Below, one piece after another: positions 1-5,103 of a DNA stretch of 5,103 nucleotides. The position numbers were made by a program, and so were the translations under genes. Position 1 is the first letter of the stretch. Each line of letters begins with the position of its first letter. The stretch comes from Rickettsiales bacterium (GTDB taxonomy: Bacteria; Pseudomonadota; Alphaproteobacteria; Rickettsiales; Anaplasmataceae): assembly GCA_031286185.1 (NCBI GenBank), contig JAITUS010000040.1, positions 1-5,103 of the forward strand, read 5' to 3'. The notes beneath the pieces are model-generated. The model did no database searches and was not told where the DNA came from. It worked only from the letters and a program-made list of their open reading frames with translations.

Positions 1-45
1 AACCATCACAAAACCACGACTATTCGGATCGCACATTCATATGTA

Positions 46-232
46 CCTCAAATATCGGCGTTTTTATTCTCAACGCTAAGGTTCGGCTGCTTTTAAATGC
101 AAATAGCCTAAACTGTAAACGTTAAGAATTTTACTGAGCGGAAAAAAAGGAAAAAAAACTCTAAGGCAGCTAGTATTCAAATTTGCCCTTGTCTATTTGA
201 CGTTCTATACTGTCTTATTTGAGCTTGTATAG
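46..232 (+). pseudogene. Broken counterpart of the small basic frame in the left repeat
   Basis: Translated on the plus strand, 112-219 reads NVKNFTERKKRKKNSK and onward, similar to NAKKFTKQKKKAKEPRG of the right copy. It is interrupted by stops at 94-96 and 109-111. About 16 bases are missing near 211-220, which shifts the frame, so the conserved ELV ending with TAG at 230-232 is out of phase. It is a decayed repeat remnant, not a functional gene. Confidence 0.4.
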
Positions 233-310
233 GTAAAAACCAGAAGTTTTATAAAGACATAAGGTGCACATAGTGCAAAAATTTAAACATAAGACGCTAA
301 ATACCCTAAG

Positions 311-327
311 TTTTTTTTTTTTTTTTT
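311..327 (+). repeat. Homopolymer run of 17 T
   Basis: Seventeen consecutive T at 311-327 have no counterpart in the right repeat copy. A second run of nine T lies at 401-409. Such runs change length readily by slippage and are also prone to sequencing error. Confidence 0.9.
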
Positions 328-367
328 ACTGCAGAGATTGCGAAGATAAATAAATAGCTTCACTACT

Positions 368-396
368 ATGATAAGGGAGTTGAAAGAATTTGTCAA
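368..396 (-). promoter_or_regulatory. Sigma70-type promoter of the left repeat copy, pointing away from the operon
   Basis: On the minus strand TTGACA (396-391), a 17-base spacer and TATCAT (373-368) repeat the architecture of the right copy, with an expected start near 361. It lies about 60 bases past the AsmA-like stop codon and on the same strand, so it would fire toward position 1. The T17 tract would be transcribed as A17. No terminator is seen before the window edge. Confidence 0.55.
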
Positions 397-458
397 GTAG
401 TTTTTTTTTGTTCCATGGCTTAGACAGCTATTTGGGCAACAAAACACATTTAATACTT

Positions 459-2996
459 TTAATTCCTATTCAGGGTAGTAAATATTTGGTCTTCATCAAA
501 ACTCACCTTAGGACGCCAAATAGGACCATCTAAGTGCATATCAATATAAACTGGACTACTACGGCCTGGTGGAATGAAGAAAAATCTGGATAAAGAAACT
601 AAAGTGAAGTTAGATAAGGTTAGATTAGAAGAAGTAGACCCTGACGCTTGATTAATTCCAAATTGTAAACTAGTTGAGCATATACCATTTTTAATGCTTG
701 CTTTTCCGCTGACATTTTCAAAAAATGTACTGCCATTATATATACCAACGTTAGCAAGCGTGGAAACTTCAGATTTATTTTTACTGCTTAGTAAATTAGT
801 AATGAACGAATTAAAATCCACGTTAGTAAATTCTATTCCTCGTGTTTGCAAATTAATTTCCCCTGACGAGTTATTAGCCCAATCATTAAAGCTCTTTCCT
901 TGAGCTTTAATTGCGCCATTTAAGCTTATCTGACCATTTACATTATTAACTCCTATAACCTTGCCAACCCTTTTAGTGTCCAAATTTGCTATGAAAAATT
1001 TTATATACATTGAATTTGGCCTTAAATAACCCTGAAAAGACACTTGTCCATGCCCTAGTGCATAATCCACTTTTTTAACAGTAATGATGTTATTTATCAT
1101 CACTGCATTCAAATTAAAGTCCTTCAAAATATCCTGCTCATCCTTAAGTTCTGCAACATTAATTTGCACATTTGCATCAAAGTCTTTTTTGTCGTCTAAA
1201 AAATCAAGCTGCTTTGCTGACCATTGAATCTGGTTTATCTTGCTTTTTGAATCTCTTTTCACCTCTATTAAATTCGGTAATTTTAAGATACTGCCATTAA
1301 ATTTATTGCCCGTAAGGTTCACATCTAACAAAGGCTTAATGTATTTTTTGTCCACTAATATTTTTATGTCACCGGTGATATCAAAACCTTCTCCCGATAG
1401 CTTTACCTTATCTGCAACTAGCTTACCCTTTTCTATCTTCAACGAAAAACCCAAGTCTTCAATTTTTGTATCATTTAGCGTAAAATCACTAACACTGGGT
1501 TCTATATTTACATCATACTTCGGATTTTTCAACCATTTCATTTTAGATAAACTACTGAGTAATGAATAATCGTACTTGTCCGCGTTAAGATTATGTACAC
1601 TAAATCCGCCACCAATTACATTACGTTTTTTCGTGTGACTTACTTTAATTGATCCCTGCAAAAATTCTTTATCATTCAGCAACCTAATGTCTGAAATAGA
1701 CAATATCCTGGGCGCAAAGTGTAATTTGGAACTTATTGTAAATTGATTTTTTTCGCTTTCTTTTATCTTTATAGAAGGGAAAAAGCATGAAATAAACGAC
1801 TTGAAATTATCCCCTTTTACCAATAAATCACCATTAAATTCAGATAAGGTACCATTATTTGAGACTTTTCCTGATAGGTGAGACATGTTATTGGCTCCAG
1901 AAAATTGAAGTAGTGTATCAACTTTCACTTCGCCATCAGCGAATTTTAACATAGCGTGAGATTTATCCAATACCCTGTTTTGGTATTGAATATTTGAAAC
2001 CTCCATATTAAAGTCTAGGCTCAAGTTTTTTGGCACAACATCTCTAAAACATTCTAGGAGATCCTTTATCTCCGTTGTTTTTCGTGAGTCATTTTGTATA
2101 GAATCCAAATCAACTTTACTGAAGCTAATATTGACGTTAGTGTGATTATTTTTTCTATCATTTCGTATTGTACCGCTGGCTTGCATGCTTTTGGAATCGA
2201 TTCTCAAATCAGTTGCTGCAAACTCATCTTCATTGAGGTTGATGTTAGACGATATCTCGATATTTTCACTAGGGATAGCGTAAGCAAGAAAGCTAAGATT
2301 GATAATCTTTGCTAGATCACTTACAAAATCAGAACTGTTATTAATTGTCAGTGTTAGCTTGCCCTTGAGCCCTTCTTGATTTCTGTTGCCTGTAAATAGC
2401 AACTTCATAAAGTTTGATTCGACATTAATGTGTACATTCTTTTTTGTAATATCAACCTTTCCTGAAAAATCATAATTATTATCACCTACCTTCACTTCGC
2501 CAGAGAATTGCCCATTTCTCTTAATAGCAATCTCTTTTATGTTAACAATATTGCTATAATCAACGAAGTTGTTGTTTAAACTTACTTGGCTGTCTTTTAT
2601 TATTATATCAACCTTACTGGCTTTCTCATTTGTAATATTAACAAAATTTTCTTTACTGCTTTTCATACCAAATAATGTAATTGACTTGGGTTGTAGCGAA
2701 AGCAAAAACAACGATAGAAGAGACGGCTTTACTTCAATTTTATTTATACTAATCAAGTCCAATAATTTTTGCTCTTTATTGCTGTTGCATTGAATGTACA
2801 CGTTATAAATAGTGAGCTTTGGAGTAATTAGTGAAACTTTGACTTTTCCTCCAATGCGTACTTTAGCGTTGTATATATTTTCTAATTTTTGCACAATGTG
2901 CTCCTTGTAGCCATTCCAGTCCTTGAAAGTTGCAGCAACGTGCAAAAGGATTAACACCAAAGAGATTGATAATATTGTGTATATAGAAAATCTCAT
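459..2996 (-). CDS. AsmA-family inner-membrane-anchored periplasmic protein
   Basis: This is an 845-residue AsmA-like protein. What is seen: an N-terminal membrane segment at about residues 4-23, followed by the typical AsmA opening at about 25-68 (DWNGYKEHIVQKLENIYNAK, then a GGKVKVSL/PKLTIYNVYI stretch). A long polar, beta-rich body with alternating hydrophobic residues follows. A C-terminal AsmA region at about 700-845 includes SGKASIKNGI and ends in DGPIWRPKVSFDEDQ, the usual G-P-x-x-x-P closing motif. What is known: AsmA, TamB, YhdP and YdbH are anchored in the inner membrane, span the periplasm through a lipid-binding beta groove, and support phospholipid transport or outer-membrane assembly. 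A role in envelope lipid traffic is inferred. The ATG sits inside the murJ stop (ATGA) and has no Shine-Dalgarno of its own, which suggests translational coupling. The sequence diverges too far from E. coli paralogues for a gene name. The family call is good; the specific function is unknown. Confidence 0.86.
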   Translation of the reverse strand: MRFSIYTILSISLVLILLHVAATFKDWNGYKEHIVQKLENIYNAKVRIGGKVKVSLITPKLTIYNVYIQCNSNKEQKLLDLISINKIEVKPSLLSLFLLSLQPKSITLFGMKSSKENFVNITNEKASKVDIIIKDSQVSLNNNFVDYSNIVNIKEIAIKRNGQFSGEVKVGDNNYDFSGKVDITKKNVHINVESNFMKLLFTGNRNQEGLKGKLTLTINNSSDFVSDLAKIINLSFLAYAIPSENIEISSNINLNEDEFAATDLRIDSKSMQASGTIRNDRKNNHTNVNISFSKVDLDSIQNDSRKTTEIKDLLECFRDVVPKNLSLDFNMEVSNIQYQNRVLDKSHAMLKFADGEVKVDTLLQFSGANNMSHLSGKVSNNGTLSEFNGDLLVKGDNFKSFISCFFPSIKIKESEKNQFTISSKLHFAPRILSISDIRLLNDKEFLQGSIKVSHTKKRNVIGGGFSVHNLNADKYDYSLLSSLSKMKWLKNPKYDVNIEPSVSDFTLNDTKIEDLGFSLKIEKGKLVADKVKLSGEGFDITGDIKILVDKKYIKPLLDVNLTGNKFNGSILKLPNLIEVKRDSKSKINQIQWSAKQLDFLDDKKDFDANVQINVAELKDEQDILKDFNLNAVMINNIITVKKVDYALGHGQVSFQGYLRPNSMYIKFFIANLDTKRVGKVIGVNNVNGQISLNGAIKAQGKSFNDWANNSSGEINLQTRGIEFTNVDFNSFITNLLSSKNKSEVSTLANVGIYNGSTFFENVSGKASIKNGICSTSLQFGINQASGSTSSNLTLSNFTLVSLSRFFFIPPGRSSPVYIDMHLDGPIWRPKVSFDEDQIFTTLNRN
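2993..2996 (-). other. ATGA stop/start overlap of murJ and the AsmA-like gene
   Basis: On the minus strand the last murJ codons run AAA CTA TGA, and the ATG of the downstream gene uses the A before TGA. The four shared bases are ATGA. Such overlaps usually mean one mRNA with translational coupling. No separate promoter or clear ribosome binding site is seen for the second gene. Confidence 0.9.
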
Positions 2997-4486
2997 AGTT
3001 TTATATACTTAAAATCGCCCATAAACATTAAATAAAGAGTACCAAAATAAACAACGACACTTAAAAATATTAGCGCTGCTAAATGGATAACACGAGCAAA
3101 TATTTTATCGAGAAATAGCCCTGCTGATAAGGAACTAGAAACATAAAGAACTATTGACATGACCAACGTTGCGATAAGAATTTTTACGATATTTAATAGT
3201 AATACTTGGCTAATCTTATACATTTTATTTATTGTTAGATAATTAATTAGTAGAATAGAATTTATCCAAGTGGAAATGGAAGTAGCGATAGCAATTCCTG
3301 TGTGCTGATATTTGTGCATTAACAAGAGGTTTAGCACCACATTGATTCCAAGGCACATTAGTGAGAATATAGTTGGTATTTTTAAATTGCCCTTAGCAAA
3401 AAACGTGGGTAGCAATGCTTTATTTATAATAAATGCAGGTAAAGAAAGAGAAAGCGCTATCAACGTAGGAGCAGTCTGCTGCACTGCATAGTGATCAAAC
3501 TTGCCGTAAGAAAAAAGCGTAAGTAAAATTATTTCAGGAATAATAATAAAAGCGGCAGTTGTTGGCATAATTAATATTAATCCTACACTGAGAGCTTTGC
3601 TTTGTATTTTGGCTATACTTTCATTATCATTTACTTGTTTTGAGGTTAAAGGAAGAAGCACTGTACCAATTGCAGTACCAATTACTCCTTGCGGTAGTTG
3701 ATTTAGTCTATCAGCATAATATATATAAGACACTGCATTTGGTATAAAACTGGCCATAATTGTATCAATCCATAGGCTTATCTGAGTTACACAGTTGTTG
3801 ATAATTGCTGGTATTACACGCTTAAAAAACAACTTTACTTCATTATTCAATTTTATGCTAAAAAAAAATGCAGCCTTTAGTTTGTATGCACTAAACAGCA
3901 TCAACAATAGTTGAAAAATCCCTCCAATCAGGACGGCTATGGAGAGATTGTGGGCCGGTGTTTTTATGTAAGGCACAAACAAACTAGCAATTAAACAGAG
4001 ATTCAAAATGATCGGTGCAATGGCTGTTGAAGCAAAATGTTGCTTTACTTGCAGCATTCCTCCAATAAGTGATGCTATTGAAATAAAAATTATGTAAGGC
4101 ATCATAATTCTTGATAAAGTCACAGTGAGGGTAAGTTTGCTTTGGTCAAATCCAGGAGTAAATACTTGAATCATATAAGGAAAGAAAGTTTGCGTAATAA
4201 GGCAAAAAATCAATAAAACAATAAACGTGAGAGATATTACACTACTTGCAAAGCTAAATGCCTTTTTACTATCACGTGATTCTGCTGAATATAACGGTAT
4301 AAAAGAGGTAGTAAACGCTCCCTCTGCAAAAAACGCTCGAAATAGATTAGCAAAACGAAACGAAGAAAAAAATACATCTGCAAGAGAGGTTGCCCCGACA
4401 ACCATGGCAATTAATATATCCCTTATTAGCCCTGAGATTCTTGAAATAGCCGTAAAAAAACTAAATATGAAAATACTTTTAAACAT
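2993..4486 (-). CDS. murJ: MurJ lipid II flippase (MviN family)
   Basis: This is the inner-membrane flippase that moves lipid II, the undecaprenyl-linked peptidoglycan precursor, from the cytoplasmic to the periplasmic face. It belongs to the MOP exporter superfamily. The 497 residues are close to the usual 500-520 and are hydrophobic throughout, consistent with 14 membrane helices. By recalled alignment to E. coli MurJ, the essential charged residues are present: R16 and R22 (SRISGLIRD) for R18 and R24, D37 for D39, R50 and E55 (FRAFFAEGAF) for R52 and E57, and R260 (YYADRLNQLPQGVIG) for R270. The family signatures APIILN and SYGKFD are also visible. The ATG at 4486 gives the standard N-terminus (MFKSIFIFSFFTAISRISG). 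It lacks a good Shine-Dalgarno: GGAG lies 15 bases upstream. A TATAAT box precedes it, and its TGA overlaps the start of the AsmA-like gene. No frameshift or missing segment is seen. The identification is very secure. Confidence 0.97.
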   Translation of the reverse strand: MFKSIFIFSFFTAISRISGLIRDILIAMVVGATSLADVFFSSFRFANLFRAFFAEGAFTTSFIPLYSAESRDSKKAFSFASSVISLTFIVLLIFCLITQTFFPYMIQVFTPGFDQSKLTLTVTLSRIMMPYIIFISIASLIGGMLQVKQHFASTAIAPIILNLCLIASLFVPYIKTPAHNLSIAVLIGGIFQLLLMLFSAYKLKAAFFFSIKLNNEVKLFFKRVIPAIINNCVTQISLWIDTIMASFIPNAVSYIYYADRLNQLPQGVIGTAIGTVLLPLTSKQVNDNESIAKIQSKALSVGLILIMPTTAAFIIIPEIILLTLFSYGKFDHYAVQQTAPTLIALSLSLPAFIINKALLPTFFAKGNLKIPTIFSLMCLGINVVLNLLLMHKYQHTGIAIATSISTWINSILLINYLTINKMYKISQVLLLNIVKILIATLVMSIVLYVSSSLSAGLFLDKIFARVIHLAALIFLSVVVYFGTLYLMFMGDFKYIKL

Positions 4487-4507
4487 TGCTATTTACCACT
4501 ACTCCAG

Positions 4508-4513
4508 ATTATA
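4508..4513 (-). promoter_or_regulatory. Candidate -10 box of the murJ operon (TATAAT)
   Basis: A perfect TATAAT on the minus strand ends 21 bases before the murJ ATG, which predicts a leader of about 15 bases. No good -35 lies at 16-18 bases (the best is near TGTGAA). One TTGACA at 4524-4519 is too close (5 bases) and another at 4543-4538 is too far (24 bases). The promoter may therefore need an activator, or the -10 match may be chance in AT-rich DNA. Confidence 0.5.
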
Positions 4514-4534
4514 CTCAGTGTCAATAGACTCTTC

Positions 4535-4559
4535 ACATGTCAAACCAGCTTTGACATGT
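4535..4559. promoter_or_regulatory. Perfect 10-base inverted repeat between divergent promoters, possible operator
   Basis: ACATGTCAAA (4535-4544) and TTTGACATGT (4550-4559) are exact reverse complements separated by CCAGC. The dyad lies between the murJ -10 box and the outward promoter at 4573, so a bound dimer could affect both. No T-run follows on either strand, which argues against a terminator. Each arm contains TTGACA, so it could also supply a -35 element. The dyad is absent from the matching position next to the left repeat copy. The regulator is unknown. Confidence 0.5.
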
Positions 4560-4572
4560 ACGAAAAAACTAC

Positions 4573-4601
4573 TTGACAATCTCCGCCAGTCCCTTTATCA
4601 T
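4573..4601 (+). promoter_or_regulatory. Sigma70-type promoter of the right repeat copy, pointing away from murJ
   Basis: TTGACA (4573-4578), a 17-base spacer and TATCAT (4596-4601) form a near-consensus sigma70 promoter on the plus strand, with an expected start near 4608. The same boxes with the same spacing occur in the left copy although the spacer sequence has diverged, which supports selection or recent duplication of a working promoter. GGAGG at 4608-4612 falls at the predicted RNA 5' end with no ATG at suitable distance. Confidence 0.62.
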
Positions 4602-4607
4602 AACATT

Positions 4608-4740
4608 GGAGGTATTCAGTTATCTTCATCTTTGCAGATTAAACGACAAGAGTATTACGTAGTTGGCGTCTTATATTTAATTTTTTGCACTATGTGCACC
4701 TTATGTCTTTGTTAATTTTACCTAGACTTCTAGGTTTTTT
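4608..4740 (+). ncRNA. Possible short transcript of about 130 bases
   Basis: The stretch runs from the predicted start of the TTGACA/TATCAT promoter to a hairpin with a T-run. It would give an RNA of about 130 bases. Inside is a small hairpin, TGCAC-TAT-GTGCA (4686-4698), kept in both repeat copies. A weak alternative is a 27-codon frame from TTG at 4632 to TAA at 4713 (LQIKRQEYY...FCTMCTLCLC). Its start is 19 bases from GGAGG, too far for a normal ribosome binding site. No known RNA family is recognised. This is inference from promoter and terminator spacing only. Confidence 0.35.
4720..4740 (+). terminator. Rho-independent-type terminator, plus strand
   Basis: ACCTAG, the loop ACTT, then CTAGGT run directly into a T-tract ending at 4740. 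The stem is 6 pairs and only moderately GC-rich, so strength is uncertain. The matching part of the left repeat copy lacks the stem. On the minus strand no T-run follows the stem, so it is expected to act on plus-strand transcripts only. Confidence 0.5.
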
Positions 4741-4741
4741 C

Positions 4742-4942
4742 CTATACAAGCTGAAACACGCTTATAAGTCGTTTAAGCAGTATAGTACGCCAATTTGCAG
4801 GATTAGAGAGTGAGCAACTTCTACCACGGGGTTCTTTTGCCTTTTTTTTCTGCTTAGTAAATTTCTTAGCGTTAAAGCTAAGGGTCTGTTGCAGTTTAAA
4901 AGTCGCTAAATTGCAGCGTTTAAGACTTTTAAAAAACGCCAA
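4742..4942 (-). CDS. Small basic hypothetical reading frame inside the repeat
   Basis: A 66-codon frame begins with TTG at 4942 and ends with FQLV and TAG. The product is basic, with a Lys-rich stretch at residues 26-41 (KKFTKQKKKAKEPRGR), and has no recognisable domain, signal peptide or membrane segment. No ribosome binding site precedes the TTG. The frame is open further upstream to a stop near 5018, so the true start, if any, is unclear. The counterpart in the left repeat is broken. It most likely reflects repeat sequence rather than a working gene, although similar short predictions are common in Wolbachia annotations as I recall them. Confidence 0.25.
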   Translation of the reverse strand: MAFFKSLKRCNLATFKLQQTLSFNAKKFTKQKKKAKEPRGRSCSLSNPANWRTILLKRLISVFQLV

Positions 4943-4984
4943 TACTGAAAATAGACAATGGCCAAGATTTCTTTTGCCTTTTTT
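4832..4984. repeat. 16-base direct repeat, 137 bases apart
   Basis: TTCTTTTGCCTTTTTT occurs at 4832-4847 and again at 4969-4984, each followed by similar material (TCTGCTTAG and TATCTGTTCAG) and then a GTTTAAA or GTTAAA motif. This suggests that the repeat has an internal duplication, or that a second partial copy lies between 4953 and the IS edge at about 5034. Confidence 0.5.
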
Positions 4985-5033
4985 GTATCTGTTCAGTGGA
5001 GCGGCAGAAAACGTTTAAATAAGCAAAATTGTT

Positions 5034-5103
5034 AGAACCTGTTTAAAATCTCGAAGAGATGAGGTAAAATAAGCATAGATTAATAATGAGGTGTCTATGC
5101 GGA
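5034..5103 (+). mobile_element. Probable left end of an IS5-type insertion sequence (partial)
   Basis: Repeat homology stops before about 5034, where AGAACCTGTTTAAAATCTCG begins. This resembles the terminal inverted repeat and leader of Wolbachia IS5-family elements as I recall them. A short dyad ATCTC-GAA-GAGAT lies at 5048-5060. A spaced GAGG (5088-5091) precedes an ATG at 5097. The other end and the target duplication lie outside the window, so the family is a recollection, not a demonstration. Confidence 0.45.
5097..5103 (+). CDS. First codons of a gene cut by the window edge, probably a transposase
   Basis: ATG CGG A begins five bases after GAGG (5088-5091), a good ribosome binding site position. 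Only Met-Arg can be read. The transposase guess comes entirely from the upstream sequence resembling an IS end. Confidence 0.4.

Larger units (their letters stand above)
46..411 (-). repeat. Dispersed repeat, left copy (inverted and decayed)
   Basis: This is the inverted partner of the right copy and accounts for most of the 458 bases beyond the end of the AsmA-like gene. It keeps the outward promoter, the 29-base core (253-281) and AGCTTGTATAGG (222-233). It has lost the terminator stem, is about 16 bases shorter near 211-220, and has a run of 17 T at 311-327. Positions 1-45 resemble the right side only weakly; I see no gene there. Positions 412-458 hold no clear terminator for the operon. 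Confidence 0.72.
4561..4952 (+). repeat. Dispersed repeat, right copy
   Basis: This stretch matches, in reverse complement, the left flank at about 46-411. Shared landmarks in order are the ACTACTTGACA promoter region, a TTATCTTC...CTGCAG-like segment, a perfect 29-base match (4682-4710 against 253-281), CCTATACAAGCT (4741-4752) and the basic reading frame on the opposite strand. The ends are approximate. Orientation is defined here by the promoter. The style resembles the many small dispersed repeats of Wolbachia genomes, recalled rather than searched. Confidence 0.75.

Noticed and set aside
1..93. Open plus-strand frame from the window edge to TAA at 94-96
   Set aside because: It is only 31 codons, with no recognisable motif, and its end overlaps the decayed repeat; not enough to call a partial gene.
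694..2793. Several 69-109 codon plus-strand open frames inside the AsmA-like gene
   Set aside because: They are antisense to a long, well-supported protein, have no domain features and no ribosome binding sites; chance openness in AT-rich DNA is enough.
4535..4559. The 10-base inverted repeat as a transcription terminator
   Set aside because: No T-run follows it on either strand, and it lies upstream of genes in both directions.
4686..4698. TGCAC-TAT-GTGCA hairpin as a terminator
   Set aside because: The T-run precedes rather than follows the stem on the plus strand, and on the minus strand an A-run follows. It is kept only as a conserved hairpin.
4227..4715. A 162-codon plus-strand open frame overlapping the murJ start
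   Set aside because: Most of it is antisense to the conserved murJ N-terminus and it has no recognisable domain. Only its last 27 codons fall in the repeat, and they are treated there.
1..5103. CRISPR array, tRNA or rRNA genes, phage genes
   Set aside because: No regularly spaced repeats, no cloverleaf-like segment and no phage-type protein is seen.

Overview
This window most likely comes from Wolbachia (Alphaproteobacteria, Rickettsiales, Anaplasmataceae). The DNA is strongly AT-rich, it carries decayed dispersed repeats and what looks like the edge of an insertion sequence, and its proteins read like Wolbachia proteins. The genus call rests on recognising sequence style from memory, not on a search. 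A close relative cannot be excluded.

The centre (459-4486) is a two-gene operon on the minus strand. murJ (4486 to 2993) encodes the lipid II flippase. It is followed, with a 4-base ATGA stop/start overlap, by an 845-residue AsmA-family envelope protein (2996 to 459). MurJ moves the peptidoglycan precursor across the inner membrane. AsmA-like proteins are membrane-anchored, beta-rich periplasmic proteins, and several relatives help carry phospholipid to the outer membrane. The pair therefore looks like a cell-envelope unit. A TATAAT box lies just upstream of murJ.

Both flanks are non-coding or nearly so, and they are related to each other. About 46-411 and about 4561-4952 are diverged copies of one repeat in opposite orientation, with a 29-base perfect match at the core. 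Each copy keeps a sigma70-like promoter of the same form (TTGACA, 17 bases, TATCAT) that fires away from the operon. The right copy also has a hairpin plus T-run about 130 bases downstream of its promoter, so it could make a short RNA. The left copy lacks that hairpin and carries a run of 17 T instead. On the opposite strand the repeat holds a short basic reading frame, open in the right copy and broken in the left.

Between murJ and the right repeat is a perfect 10-base inverted repeat, placed midway between the two divergent promoters. The last 70 bases look like the left end and first codons of an IS5-type element that continues beyond the window. The first 45 bases show nothing I can name.
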